DNA of 62,000 nt. It comes from Phoronis australis. Lineage: Eukaryota > Phoronida > Phoronidae. This document shows, piece by piece, positions 1 through 12,045 of the stretch. Each line of letters opens with the position of its first letter. The first letter of the stretch is position 1. The DNA is taken from contig NMRA01000172.1 of the NCBI GenBank assembly GCA_002633005.1, forward strand, positions 362,348-424,347, written 5' to 3'. The translations under genes were made by a program, and so were the position numbers. A model generated the notes under the pieces. That model searched no databases. It was not told where the DNA came from and was given only the letters and a program-made list of their open reading frames with translations.

Positions 1-402
1 CATTCAAATTTTATTGTCCATGGAGGTATGAACTGTTATAAGGAAAGATAATTTGCCTTGTTAAGAACTCAAACATGAAACAAAACCGTGATAGATTTTG
101 AAGGGAGCTTCAAAAGAATAAAAACAAATACACTTTAATATTGATTAAAATACACAATTTCATTCTCATTCGATTATAAGTGGATGTTAGTTTACGTATT
201 CTAACCATTTGCAATCATACAGTAATTTTATTGCACGTTGAACGTCATTAAAGTATGAATTCATCAGTGTTTACATTGTTCGGACTGCGCTCCTAAGTAA
301 GTATTGATTATTCACCGCTTGGGGCGCTAGTGTTTCGACCGGTAACCATTGCGGCGAATGGTAAAATGGCGGAGTGAACTCTCCTATACTCGTACACTCC
401 TT
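1..402. other. No gene seen at left edge
   Basis: AT-rich sequence with no reading frame, repeat or RNA that I can support. GH1 pseudogene exon 9 would be expected near here by comparison with the intact gene, but I could not find it. Either the transposon at 403-703 separates it from the rest or it lies outside the window. Confidence 0.5.
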
Positions 403-703
403 GGTGAAATCGTGGTGGTATAGTGGTAAATCACGCGCGCTCTATCCGCCAGGTTGTGAGTTCGAGTCTATGGTACTTGCAGTTTTTTCCTGTTTGACAC
501 GTTCTCCGTGTTTTTTGCCTTTTTTCTTCAATCTTGCTTCAGTAATCAAAGAAAATGCTTGATTTTTAGAGGAAAAAACAGAAAAATTTCCCCTCCCGAC
601 CTCCCCCCATTCAATGCTATGCGCATCTACAGTCGTGGTTTGCGCAAATGCTTACAGCCGGACAAAATTTTGCCCCCCCTTGTGATATCCTAAATCCGCC
701 ACT
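403..703 (+). mobile_element. hAT-like element, right-end fragment
   Basis: About 300 bp that matches the right third of the longer element at 13023-13973: a tRNA-like segment, a run reading cagtttttcctgtttgacac, a GC-rich cytosine tract, and the terminal sequence ending ATCCGCCACT. GGCGGAT-type ends are typical of hAT elements. The left end is missing, so this is a truncated non-autonomous copy. It abuts GH1 pseudogene sequence at 704: the intact paralog reads on through this point near 30011 without the element. Confidence 0.6.
410..475 (+). other. tRNA-like segment inside hAT-like element
   Basis: A box-A-like tract (TGGTATAGTGG) and a box-B-like tract (GAGTTCGAGTC) are spaced as in a tRNA gene. 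The anticodon arm pairs over only about three base pairs and the acceptor stem does not close, so this is not a working tRNA. A second copy at 13663-13729 sits at the same place in the longer element. It could have been an internal Pol III promoter derived from a tRNA or a SINE. Confidence 0.45.
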
Positions 704-1070
704 AGAAAGTTATTTTAACATACCTTTCATCATCCTGTTTATGTAATATTTGTAGTAAAATATTCGGTAGTCGTCAGTCATACTGGAGTTCCTATCTGAC
801 ATGCCGCTTTCTGTAATGTAGATGGGAAAGTCACCATAGGGATTCTTGATCCAGTTAAGCATTGGTCGAAATCCTCAAGGGACTACATGCAACCAAGTGG
901 ACCTCGATCTATTAAAACATTAAAAAAATATGTATTAATTAATAAAAGATGATGTTAGACTGATGTCTACGCTATCGTGTGAAAGACCGCTCAGACGTTT
1001 TGATGACAGTGGGTTGTGTTACAGCCTTGCTAATAACTGAGTTAAAAAGTTACAGTGAACAGGCAGGCTC

Positions 1071-1196
1071 CATAGGCGGATCTAAGATCTTACTACGGCG
1101 GGTGGGGGGCAACCGAAAGTCCAAAGACCAAATTAACGTTTGCAATAGTTTTAAAATGTTAAAACCTATGACCAGATGCCACTTAAATCCGTCTAT
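1071..1196. mobile_element. Small GGCGGAT-ended MITE in pseudogene intron
   Basis: A roughly 125-bp insert begins CATAGGCGGATCTAAG and ends in the approximate inverse, CTTAAATCCGTCTATG. It contains a GGGTGGGGGGCAACCG core. The same insert is at the matching place in the intact gene (30354-30476), so it predates the duplication of the GH1 locus. The ends are related to the larger hAT-like elements in the window. Confidence 0.55.
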
Positions 1197-1376
1197 GTTC
1201 ATTACCTGTATGTCACATACTTATGGATAAGTTCGGCGCTGACCACCAATTACGAAAGCCATTCGGGGTCTGACGAGACATCGTGATCTTGATCGGAATA
1301 ATGGCTGGCTGCGTCCTTGGTAGTCTTTATCTCTTTGTAGTTGCTATACTTAGTAGTGTAGTGATTAAAGCTGAAT

Positions 1377-1899
1377 AACCTACCGACCCTAGGTGTTAGT
1401 GAATCGTCTTTATGTTCTTTCTGTGAGCAACATGAAGAAACAATTCTACATTTGTACTGGGAATGTTCACTTGTTCAGAAGTTTTGGAGATGTTTAAGAA
1501 CATGGATGATAAATCAGTGCAATTTCCCTCTGCAGTTAAATATGTCTTCCGCCTTGTTTGGAGATCCAGCCTGTAGATTAGAAGCTGTAAATTTAATTCT
1601 TTGCTTAGCGAAATTCCATTTATATAGACAAAGATTACAAAAGACTAAGCCCAATTTTCAGTCATTTTTACGTGAGGTATATGATTACTACAACCTGGAA
1701 AAAATTATTTACAATGATAAATTGGATCTTGAGAGATTCCAGGCAAGGTGGTCTTTTTTGCCTAACCAGCTTCTATAGGGTCCTGATAATGTTCGTAATT
1801 TGTCTGATGTACACTAAACTAGATGTCATATTGTCGCACAACTATGTACTGGTTGGTTGAGTTAATAAATATCTCAAAAAAAAAAACCTACCGACCCTA
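1377..1899 (+). mobile_element. 5'-truncated L1-type LINE tail with target-site duplication
   Basis: An insert of about 490 bp lies between two copies of AACCTACCGACCCTA (1377-1391 and 1885-1899) and ends in AATAAATATCTC plus a run of A. The frame at about 1406-1778 encodes the C-terminal end of a non-LTR reverse transcriptase: a CSFC...HLYWEC zinc-knuckle-like motif followed by VQKFW and a basic tail ending PNQLL. It is 5' truncated, as usual for target-primed insertion. The intact paralog near 30660 has the single uninterrupted site, so the insertion came after the GH1 duplication. Confidence 0.88.
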
Positions 1900-4625
1900 C
1901 AACAAAAGTATTAATATTGACAACCCACGGCGACAAACGACTTAGCGGTGCCAGCTTATGCATAAGGTTTTGCCCTCAGACTTTATACGAAAGTTACTAA
2001 AACGTTCACATCATGTGAAATTGTTAACTTTTGGTAAATCCAGTCAGGCTGACTGACCAGGCTTCGTTATTCCGACAAACGTTCTTGACGTCACTTACTC
2101 CAACAAAAAGCTACTTGTTGCACTGGTAAGAAACGAGTTTGATTTTGACAAGATTTCTGAATACATTTTGTAAAGACACAATAAGCGGGGGCTTGGGGTT
2201 CAGGCCACTCACGAAGCTGGAGGAGACAGCGTCCCCACTAGGGGGTTTGGCGGACAGGATTCCAGATGCAGACTGAGGGGAGACCGACGTGAAATTGGTG
2301 TTGACTGGGCGGACGAGGTAACCGTGTAGCGGCGGTGATAAANTCTTCGGGGAATGTGTCTTCCACATTATGCTTGTCGAGTTCATGATCCCGATAAATA
2401 TTCGGTTTAGTAGGTTTTCAAGTTAGGAGGGTACCGGTGGTTATGACCAGATTTTAGATACGCCAACTGTTTCTTGTCTCCTAACCCTTGGTTTTAATTT
2501 GAGTACGTGAAGCTGAGTGAATGGATAGGGATCCATGGGGTCTATTACTTTAGGCTTACGATAGAAATTTGGTCATACACTCCACGCAACTATTCCTGAA
2601 AAATAATTAAATCTCAAACGTGCAAAGACTGATAATATCCACATAACTTCTAGTCTCTGAGATCATTTCTATTAAGTATTTCCTGAGAGCGATGCGCTCA
2701 TAATTGCTTGTTTAAACTTTAAATTTATTTAGTAGTAGTGAGCTTGGAGGGCAAGATCGAATTTCTGTCTGAAGTCTTAAAGCACTTTCACAAAAAGGAC
2801 CCCTAGTGGTGATACCTGTAAATGATTGGAAGAGAGATGTCTCATCAAAGTTAGTAACTCGTGAGATGAGCAAAACAGTTGTAGCAAATATTCAACAGTA
2901 TAATTAACATTGTTTTACCCTTAATCATCTTCTTCTCTTCATCGGAAAACTGTGGCAGTCTACTCTCTGTTCCTTCCATCTTGCAATGTTTCTTTACATA
3001 CAATTTGTCAACGTAGAAACATCTAGAAATCAATCGATAGAGGCTAACATTGTAGCAGAACGAGAACAAAAATCGGAAGACGAGAAAATGCAGTGCACAT
3101 ACCAAAATACCAAATAACGTTAAAAATGTATACTTACATCATGAAAACCTCGTTACTATAAAATCAGCTAACGAAAAACGCACCTGCAGTGCACTGTTGT
3201 AGATCATGGATAACGAATGTCAAGACTGTGGCGGGAAAACATATTCAAAAGCCAATGTCACGTAACCAACGGTGGAAACGAGATACAGCATACGGAGGTC
3301 GTTAAAAATGCACACAACTACCCAAACAATACTATGTACATCTAACGTAAATTATTGGGTGCCCATTCAATTGACCTTGCACTGTGCTATGAATTTGTTG
3401 ACATTGTTTTGAAATGCTTATCGTTCTTCGTTTGAAACGCAAATTTTCTTCAAGTTATGGTAACGTGTCACAACAGGAAACGCATTTTTCTAAATTTAAT
3501 GTATTAATTGTGTTTTTGATTCATGTTTTGTGACTTTGCACTTTCTACTCTAGGTTATATCAAAGCACAAATGTGAAGAATTGATAACCGATTAACAGAT
3601 ATACGTTACATTTGGATTATGAAGTGAGAATCAATAGACTCATTGGAAAACATGCATTTTCCAATGCTTCCTGGACAGAAATATTTTGGTCAAATTCCAT
3701 GAAACTTCACCAAAAATTTAGCTAATCATACTGCCACCAGGGCTTCCATCAGTAGTCGAAATATCAAAAAATTGACGTCAACCGATTCCATGACCATAGA
3801 ACATGTTTCCAAATATTAAAGAAGCCTTTCATGGGATTTACAAGCTGCTACTGAGTGCCCGCAGTAACGGACTTTAAAATACGTCATGCTATGTACGTCA
3901 GCTGTTGTTTGAAAACAAAAAAAATCGTAGACAGCAAACTGATAGAAATCGACATCTGAAATCAACAGCATCCGCAAACAGGCTCCCGGATCACCTCAGA
4001 AATAGCTAAAATTAAATACAAAAAACGGCAAAATTTACCTAGTTTTGGCACTCTAATGAAGGTTATCGGAAACTCCTTAAAATGCAGACTGGCTTCAGAT
4101 ATATAGGTTGAGTGTTATCTAAACACCTTCTTTTAAAGCGTTTCAAAACTACTGTTACTTACGGAACGTCTTTGAACGAAAACTAAGCTATTTTGGGCAA
4201 AAATTTCATGATAATCTTACTTAAAAAATAATGGCCCAAAAATTCGATATGAAGATTTGAACGTATCACGCTTGAAAAGTATGAAAACATTTTTCTTTTT
4301 CAGGATCCGTGTTTGTAACTCTAGTGTCGACCTTTTGGTGCTCTCGTGGAATGGCAGTTTACTGGTTCTGCTTGGGTACATTTAAATTACTGGATTCACA
4401 CGAGTTGCCTCTAATATTTTTGTTTATGGAGATGGGGTGTAACAATACCCTTTCGCATACACGCGACTAATGGAAGTTGGACAAAATCTGAGCTCTGATT
4501 TCAAAAACAAATTTCATGTCGCAAATGTGACCTGAAATCCCCTTAGTTCGAGTCCTGCCTGGAAGTACCTACTAACGTTATTGGCAACATGTCTTCTCTT
4601 TCAGAATATCACTTTCGTCACCAAC

Positions 4626-5516
4626 ATGAATTCTTCTCCGTTCATCAACACGTCGTCCACTAAACCGATTCTGCACTACGACATCGCTCTTGGTTTACAA
4701 GTTTACTACGGAATAACTTCAATTATATCATTTGTAGCGAACGTTATGTTGCTCTCTACAATTTATACTCGATATCCACTGCATGCACCTGGATATTTTC
4801 TCGTAGCTAGTTTGGCTGTAGGTGATATGTGTTTTCCGCTAACACATTGGATAAATTTAATCGCTGCGGAATTTCTTCATGAAAATGAAATTATCTGTAG
4901 TATGATGGCATTTTTCCAGAATTTCTTAGGAGTTCAATCAATGGCAAATCTATTGAGTATTAGTATTGAGCGTTACTACGCATGTATACACCCTATACAT
5001 TATTCTCTCAAGATAATGTTACGCGTGACAGTATATATGATCGCTGCATCCTGGTTGTTTCCAGCGGTTTTTACGAGCTTGCCCCTGTTTGGCGTGGGAG
5101 AATATGAATTCGATGCATATTTGAATATCTGTCAGTTTGACTGGAGTCGAAAAAATGTTGGAACTTACGCTGTCATCGGTTTAATGGGAGCCATTTTCTA
5201 TCCAACAAGTTTTATAATGTTCTGGTGTTACGCTCAGATCCTTAGAGAAGCAAGGAAACTTGCGAAAACTCCAGCGCCGATGCATACTGACGTTCTGTCG
5301 TTGTTCCCATATGTGGGTTCGCGCACAGCTAAACGATTAACGAACAGTTCGGACAAGCAGTACCGGATTGTGCAACTGGCAGAAATGGCGTCACTACCTT
5401 TATACAACGTGTGCAATTTCCTTAATCCTATTCTTTATGGGTTGGTACACAAGACAGTGCGTAACGAGGTGTTTATGATGCTGAAAATTTTCAGACAAAA
5501 AATAAGAGGATATTAA
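4626..5516 (+). CDS. Opsin-like class A GPCR, copy 1, internally deleted
   Basis: A predicted seven-transmembrane receptor of the rhodopsin class, 296 residues from the ATG at 4626. That start is aligned across all three copies and lies just after a splice acceptor (CTTCTCTTTCAG, AG at 4603-4604), so an upstream noncoding exon is likely. Class A marks are LAVGD in TM2, a TM3 cysteine, ERY for DRY at the end of TM3, a cysteine in loop 2 (CQFDW) and NPILY in TM7. Compared with copies 2 and 3, 28 residues are missing in frame after HTDV. That removes the basic end of the third intracellular loop (the KQKEVRSQIK region) and the first half of TM6, with the chain rejoining at LSLFPYV. Six full helices cannot easily become seven, so signalling is doubtful, though the frame stays open. 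The DNA is closest to copy 3. The ligand is unknown. Confidence 0.85.
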   Translation: MNSSPFINTSSTKPILHYDIALGLQVYYGITSIISFVANVMLLSTIYTRYPLHAPGYFLVASLAVGDMCFPLTHWINLIAAEFLHENEIICSMMAFFQNFLGVQSMANLLSISIERYYACIHPIHYSLKIMLRVTVYMIAASWLFPAVFTSLPLFGVGEYEFDAYLNICQFDWSRKNVGTYAVIGLMGAIFYPTSFIMFWCYAQILREARKLAKTPAPMHTDVLSLFPYVGSRTAKRLTNSSDKQYRIVQLAEMASLPLYNVCNFLNPILYGLVHKTVRNEVFMMLKIFRQKIRGY

Positions 5517-5639
5517 GAGAACACTACATTTTAAATTACAGCATTATTTCAACATGGTGATTGGTACCACAGGTGTCTGACTGACGTTATTGCTCACCAA
5601 AGCCAGTCTAACGTTTGTTCCATGGCCAGTTCACACGTT

Positions 5640-6590
5640 GCTTCGAAAAAAAAACTAATTTGATGGAGAGAAACAAGTAGTCAAGGAAAACAACACTGTC
5701 CAATCAGCCTATACAACCGTTGACCATAGAGTACGAAGAAAACGATTGTAATAAACAGTTTCTGGAAAGCAAAGACCTCGAAAACACAAACCTCAAAAAG
5801 CACATTATTGGCTCGTTATAAGCCTGCTTTCTGATCCAGTCCACTTAATGTAGAGCACAATAGGCTACAGGCGTTATTTTCCGTAGCAAGGCGAGCTAAT
5901 TCTTGTGTTTCGCGTGTATTTTTGGTCAAATCAAGGTATTTGGTCCTCTAAATTTTTCTTGAAAATTAGCTTTAATTGAAAGTTGGTATCTAGGTAATCA
6001 AATGTTTGAATTTTGTTGCACCACTAATTGAAATTTTGCCACTTTCAGCAGTCTTGAACTAAGAAATTTTTTTAATTAGAATTTTCTTATTTCAGTCTAA
6101 AGTTGATTTTGAGACAGGCATTATAAGTTAAGAATTGGTAGAACTAACTTTGGTAATTAGTTGACAAAACAACTTTGATGGACAGACTGAACAAGCCATA
6201 AAGGAAAACAACGCTGTCAAATGAGCCAATACAACCATTGGCCATAACGTGCGAGAAAGGGGTTTTAATAAGCACACGTCTGGAAAACAAAGACTTCGAA
6301 AACATACATGTTCCACAAAAAGCAGGTCATTCCCTCGTTATGAGCCTACTTTCTGATCCAGTCAGCTTAACAGAGCAAAATAGGTAACAGATGTTCCTTC
6401 CGTATTAAGGCGAGTTCCTTGTTGTGTTTCGCCAGTATAATGGGTCAAATCAAGGTATTTGGTCCTCTAAAATATTTTTTAAAAAATAACTTTTAGTCTT
6501 GAAAGTATGTATCTAGGTAATCGAATGCCTGACATTTGTTGTACCACACAAGACACTTTGAAATTTTTCCACAATCAGCAGTTTTTGTCC
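5640..6590. repeat. Local tandem duplication downstream of GPCR copy 1
   Basis: Two imperfect direct copies of roughly 450-480 bp, about 5640-6090 and 6140-6590. Each runs through AGGAAAACAAC, a CTTTCTGATCCAGTC tract and GTCAAATCAAGGTATTTGG. The matching places in blocks 2 (about 14.1-14.35 kb) and 3 (about 43.5-43.8 kb) have a single copy, so the doubling is private to this block. Confidence 0.75.
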
Positions 6591-9025
6591 AAAAAATAAG
6601 AAAATTGCGTCGCAGACAAGATTTTTTAATAAAAAAAATTAACAAATTTATCTTATTTTCAGTCTAAACTTGATTTTGGGACAGCTATTTTCTCACACTT
6701 GGACAAAGTTAAAATTTGGAAGAGCAAATTTTGGTAATTTCTTTTCTCCTAGTTAACTAATCAAATGACAATTTTCCGTCCTCGACATTTTGGAGTATGA
6801 AAAGTTAGATTTAGAGAAAAAAATTGATGATCGTATTTGCAGTAAACTACCGATTCTCTAATAAGTTAAAGATAAAAATAAGACATCAAAGATTGAAAAT
6901 CAGTGAACTACAACTGTTTGAATTAAATTAGTCCAAAGCATGTCACGGACGGAAGATTCTGCTGAGGACGGAATTTCTGAAAGTACATAAATGTTGTTAT
7001 CTACTTTATAACGTTCTTCTTCTTCTTCCAGCTCTCGTTAGACAACATACCAAATGTGTATCGTTTAACTGAACAAGATACAGTTGTGTGCTGTTATAGG
7101 TTATTTTAGCTTTGTGTTATCAGTGTTGGCAACATTTTCTCATTGAGGATGACAAGCTTAAAAACATGATGGCAAAATAGATCTCAGACCTGAAAAGTGA
7201 ACGCTTCTCAAACCTTTACCGACTATGTTAAGCAGCTTTGAAAGAAATGAAATATGATGTTAAGTAAGGACATTTTAATAAAGTAATCTCAAAAGTAAAA
7301 CACATGATCTGATGCCGCCAAAATGAAGTTCTTGCACGGCTAAATTTAAGATACGCAAGTCACTTTTACTTAAGGTTCATCAAGTTCATTGTAGATCATA
7401 CATTATAAATGTCTGAGTTGAAGCTCAAATAAATACAAGAAAAAAATTTTTGATTATCTAATTCAGTTCGTCATTTGCTAAGTTTTAGTTGCATGTTACA
7501 AGTGAGAGACAGAACATGTTCTGAACCTGTTTATCGTTGGAAAATATCAATATACAAGACGGTATGCAAACGAATTGTCCAATCGCAGCTGGAATAGGAA
7601 GTGTGGCACCCGATAAATTACTTGCGAACGTACGCTAAGTGAAGTTGACAAGAATGTACAATTTAAAGTTTTGTATCAGCTTGACTATTTTTTTTGGACT
7701 TAAATTTCTGACATATACAGTAGAAACATGGCCATAAACGTCTCTCTAAAGTAGAACATGCCGTGTTCTTAACGGCACATAGTGATGGGGGGAGGGTGCT
7801 GGTGAGCTTACTGAAGTGCACGTGCACCTGCATGTTTGTATTGTTGCGGCTAGAATATTGCTGTCGAAATAACTTAGGAAGATGACGTAATAATCATATA
7901 AATACTTAGTATAGATAGTTGAATATAGCATTTTTTATCAACATAAGATATTTTCCTTCCATTTGTACATTGGAATCTTTGAATATAACGTCGATACCTA
8001 ATTTAATAATATTCAACTACTTTTTGTAAAAAATCACAAAAATATTGTTTAAAATCAGATTTAATTTTTTATCAAACTCATAAATAGAGTACTTCACTAC
8101 TCACTGAATGCTTTGAAATGCTGTAAAAGATGATTTCAAATGTAAATTTTGTTTAAAATCTTTATGCACAAATTTGTCGGCCGCAACATTCCCTCTGCGG
8201 CGCTCGGTGGTAGTATTTATTTCCAGAAATACCGGCCAAAATCAAAATTTTCCAAAATCAGCTTAGTAGTGTTCAAAAACGGACTGAATCTCGTGAAAAA
8301 TATAGCATTGATTTACTGAATTTGCTAAAGTAGTACAACTTTAGAGATAAATTTCAAATTCAAAATGAAGAAAAATTTCCATTCCGAATGCGACTACCAT
8401 TTAATGCCCCTAATTAAGCTAATACACACAATCTAGCGAAAAGTTTGGGATTATTGTCAAAGACCATCAACTCCATCAGAAAGTCTAAAACATTCAGTTC
8501 TATCAGATGTAGAAGTTTTTCTGGAGGGCCTTAAAAAGTCAAAATTCCGTTCGCTACGCCGACTGCTTCTTGTGATGTAACCCTACTCACGATCTCATTA
8601 GAACACACTTACTGTGCTGAGGCGATGGACTATGAACGGAGACTGTTCGTAAACACACGGAGCGCGAGCATGGCAAAACCGTCGGTTGATATCGCACTAA
8701 TGTAACGACATCCGGCGTTGGCCTTTGTCAGTGCGTTTTATATCTACGAAATTCCCAATCTAGTAATTATTAACGCGTTTGGAACTGACTCGATTACTCT
8801 TCAATTCCTACAGCGAATTAGTTTATTCTGCAAACATAAATGCGTGTAGTGTATGCTGTTCCTCTAATGTATAGAGTAAATAGACATCGTAGCATTTCAT
8901 AGCTGAAAAAGATAAGCAAGTGTAAGGAATCGTGATTGTTCCCACCGAACTGGGCTAGCTACAAAAATCAATGCCTGAGGGGAATAAGACGACAATTTTT
9001 GTAAGTTATAGGCTGCTGTCATGAG

Positions 9026-9235
9026 TTGAATTACTCTGTGTGTGTCTATATCACCTCCTGTTCTGTCCACCACACTGCGCCGAGAGACGTCGCGTTAACC
9101 TTTGCGATGACACAAATGGATCTTGCCACGGGTGTGTATCGCTACACATCACATTACAGTGGTGCCTGTAAAGAAGTGCCAAAGCCGTCTGACTACTTTG
9201 CAGTCTTCCTTGTAATGAACTTTTTATGGTGTTAA
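9026..9235 (+). other. Short ORF paired with 14847-15029
   Basis: The last 45 or so codons resemble, in frame, a short ORF at the same place in block 2: LATGV, RY, SH, SGA, KE, PKPS, Y and LW recur, and both stop just after LW plus one residue. The third copy near 46550 keeps DLATG but then meets a stop. The conservation may only reflect recent duplication of untranslated sequence. No known family is recognised. Confidence 0.3.
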
Positions 9236-9944
9236 TAAGTGCAAATGCTCAGGAAATCCATGGATGCAATGCGTCTTCAGGCTTTACAGATGCAACCAAC
9301 CTTTAATTGAAGCCGGCAGCTGAGCGAGTGACAATATCAATTAATATGTTGATTCGTTGATTCAGTGGTGGATGACGGAAAACTATGAGACTTTATGCAG
9401 ATTCCAATATGAAGTGCATCAAATAGTTTTATAAGATTTTTGGTCAGACATATTTTGTGGAATGGGGACTCCGGAAGTTGCATAGAATGATGTTGCCGCA
9501 ACTGGTAAGCCGATAAGTATCCTGGCTACCATTTTAACAGATAGGATCATAAAAGTTATTAAATAACAAAAAGCACGATGTTTGACATCATCTGTCTCGT
9601 CATATCGCGTACATGTATTTGTTCGACTGTGTTACACCTGAAATATCGCACAGTACCAGGTCGCTCCTCACATGCAGCTAATTGCTTAATCTTTTACTGT
9701 CAAGAAACAGAATGGGTTTTCCTGTCAGTTATGTTCTTGACTCAAGAATGTGGAATGCTCTCCCTGAACAGTAAACGGACAACTCGTTTCATCCATTTTA
9801 AGAAAAATTTTACCATTTTCCTGAAAGTAATTGAAATTTATTCATTTAACCACACGATGTCCTTCAATTGTTGAGGTAAAAGATCACCTCCTATTTTGAG
9901 TGTATTCCTGAAAACAATCTTGTAAATAAACACGAGTAACAGCT

Positions 9945-10260
9945 ATAATAAACCCGCCTTCCATCACAAAAACCATCTTTTGATCAAGATCTGCCATTTT
10001 TCTTTTACGAAACTGAACAGGACTCAAATTGTTCGTTCGTCAAACTGGAGGTGGTTCCGCGGTATCAAACAAATTGTAGAACATCGGACCGCCTGTTGTT
10101 GTTTTTGTAAATTTGATCTCAACCTTTGCCTCCCTCAGATTAAAAGATGTTTCTGGTTTGCAAATGACTTCCACATTACTTTATTCCTCAAGATCAACCA
10201 TGTTGGACTCACCTCATTTTTACTTCTGGCCATGACAGTAGGTGTTCATGACTGATGGCT
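9945..10260 (-). pseudogene. Decayed copy of the hypothetical ORF at 47496-47714
   Basis: On the minus strand this aligns with the ORF in block 3, but it has early stops after the first codons (ATG AGG TGA) and further stops inside. A neighbouring frame, MADLDQKMVFVMEGG, is kept in both copies just beyond it. No family is recognised. Confidence 0.4.
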
Positions 10261-10630
10261 ACTGCCACCTATTGGCTATTTATGATTCGTCTTGGCTTTG
10301 TCGGTAAACCAACCCTTAAATTCAAATAGGGTTGCTCTTTTTATTGGCTAGTATTTGCTCAGCTCTCCTGTAAGAGAGATATTAAAGTTAAAATTGAACA
10401 TGAAATCATGGAGGTCATTGGTTCTGATTTATTTAGCGCTGAAAACGTTCCTACATCCTCTACATTTTCGCCTTGGAATCTGTAACAGTAGGGTCTAATG
10501 ATTCCCCAGAGTGTCCTCAGCAGAAGTTGCTTCCATACACCGTGTACCCTGAGTGTAAAAGAAGACACATACCCAGACAAAGGTCCATAGCCGGGTAGAC
10601 TACATTTTTGTGTCATTATTTGGTATTCAG

Positions 10631-10842
10631 TGGCAGATCTACGTTTTCAGTAAAGGGGGCTTTAGGATTCGAGCGAACCGAGGCGTGTAGTGCCGAGCGG
10701 GGGGAAGGGGTAACCCCCTCCCGTTTAAGATTCTTGTGGTTTTTAGCAGCTGATTTCGTTTTTCTGCTGACATTTTTTCAATTTTGATTTTTTATCCCGG
10801 GGATTGAACCCTCTGAACCCCCCTGTAGATTCGCTTCTGGTA
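10631..10842. mobile_element. hAT-like MITE
   Basis: About 210 bp with inverted ends: left CAGTGGCAGATCTACG; right, read inverted, CAGAAGCGAATCTACAG. It carries GGGG/CCCC tracts inside and no coding capacity. TATTTGGT occurs just outside both ends, in keeping with an 8-bp hAT target duplication, though the exact end is uncertain by three or four bases. Confidence 0.6.
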
Positions 10843-11779
10843 TTTGGTCCAAGTTAGAGTTTACAGACGCAGGTGCTTTCGCTTTTCACTTACCTTCCTA
10901 CCCAGAAGGATCAGAACAAGTCTGGTCATTTCACTTGCGCTTCTGTTCCAATACGGTAATGGCCAGTGATTCCCCAGAAAAAGTGTCCACAGAAGACTAT
11001 GCTTTCTCTCACTGCCTTGTAATTCCTCTTAGGGGTCGACAAACCTCTTGAGGCAGATAAGCTATATTCTCACTCCCGCAAAGTCAAGAAGCGATTCCCA
11101 CAGACTAATGAGAAAGGCAAAATCTCATTCAAGATTTGCTTCATTCCCTGAGTTTCTTTCTACACCGTGTGGCTCAGGCTTAGGTCTTGCCCAACCCGTT
11201 TGTTGCGTGATGGAGGCACTGTGCCGAGATGTGTGGCAAGCTATGTACTGACAGACACGGCCGGCCAGCGGTGTCAGCTGAAAGTGGAGCAATAAGCAAA
11301 GCTAAGTACAGCAATTGCTGCTTACCACACTAGACGCTGCACCACAACCTGTTGTCAAACCACCAACACACATCAATTTTAAAGCCGCAAGCGGTCCAAA
11401 TCAAAAGTTCCCTTCTCTGACAGAAATGGGGTTTTAGTAGTCGTTTCAACGTTTGCCATCAGTAAGTTTGGCTTATACATGTACGTGCCTTCAAGTGACC
11501 TAGCAGGTAAACGAAAGTAGTAACCCATTAATCATTGGGATGTTGATTGGTACAAATTTAAACTGGGTAAGCTATTGAAGTAGTTTTAAATTTAAAATAT
11601 GTTTGACTGATTTCCAATTTTTGGAGACTATACTTTCACGCTTGTTGGGTTCTCATTCACGACGTGACCAAAATCCTAGTCGCGTTTGTAGATTTCAGGT
11701 TTCACTCGCGAAATGTTATGGACTGAAAAATACTCAACGTCCGGCGACTCGAGTGTTTTTATTTGCAATTTAATTGGCC
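10843..11779. other. Spacer between GPCR blocks 1 and 2
   Basis: The first half aligns with about 47.78-48.15 kb: CTCTCACTGCCTT, then AAAGTCAAGAAG, then CCCGTTTGTTG. The rest has no match or gene that I can see. Confidence 0.5.
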
Positions 11780-12045
11780 CTTCTCAGTATTTAACTGGTT
11801 CTGCTAGACATATGAGGGCCACACGAATTACTCCTGTTTCTGTCATTTATGGATGGGAGTTTAAAAAACTGGTTCGCACACGGGCGAATTAATGCCATTT
11901 AGCCAAAATCTGAGCTCGCATTTCCAGACTTTAGGTTGCAAAATGTGACTTGTAGGTCAATAGGTCGGTCCCTACTTTGACGTTTAGACTAACACTGTTT
12001 GCAATACGTCTTCTCTTTCAGAATATCATTATCGCCATCAACAAC

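Larger units (their letters stand above)
704..3070 (-). pseudogene. GH1 beta-glucosidase pseudogene (exons 6-8 only)
   Basis: A partial copy of the intact GH1 gene on the same strand. Exon-8-like sequence is at 724-908, exon 7 at 1254-1388 and exon 6 at 2919-2997, with the introns alignable to 30.0-31.8 kb. Several lesions show it is dead. A tryptophan codon in exon 8 (VVPWGF in the intact gene) is TGA at 875-877. Exon 7 is one base short, shifting the frame. The exon 7 donor reads GTAATT instead of GTAAGT. The acceptor AG before exon 6 is AT near 2998. An L1-type insertion sits exactly at the exon 7 acceptor. The nucleophile motif YITESG survives in exon 8. Exons 1-5 and 9 were not found. 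It looks like the decayed GH1 half of the left GH1-GPCR unit. Confidence 0.88.
3360..11240 (+). repeat. Segmental duplication, GPCR unit copy 1
   Basis: This block aligns by eye with 41350-48150 and, over its GPCR part, with 11780-16527. Shared landmarks in order are an upstream tract beginning CAATTGACCTTGCA, the GPCR, a long AT-rich downstream stretch, the GACTATGAACGGAGA tract (near 8626 and 46084), the GCCACGGGT tract (9126 and 46559), and GCCGATA(A/T)GTATCCT (9511 and 46938). Outside the GPCR I see only non-coding paralogous sequence at 3360-4600 and 5517-9000. Confidence 0.8.

Noticed and set aside
410-475. A functional tRNA gene
   Set aside because: The acceptor stem does not close, the anticodon stem has about three pairs, and the same sequence recurs inside a transposon.
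6128-6316. Minus-strand ORFs opposite the GPCR 3' regions (also 12654-12923, 42989-43294)
   Set aside because: They are shadows of the receptor frame or of AT-rich duplicated sequence and have no family features.
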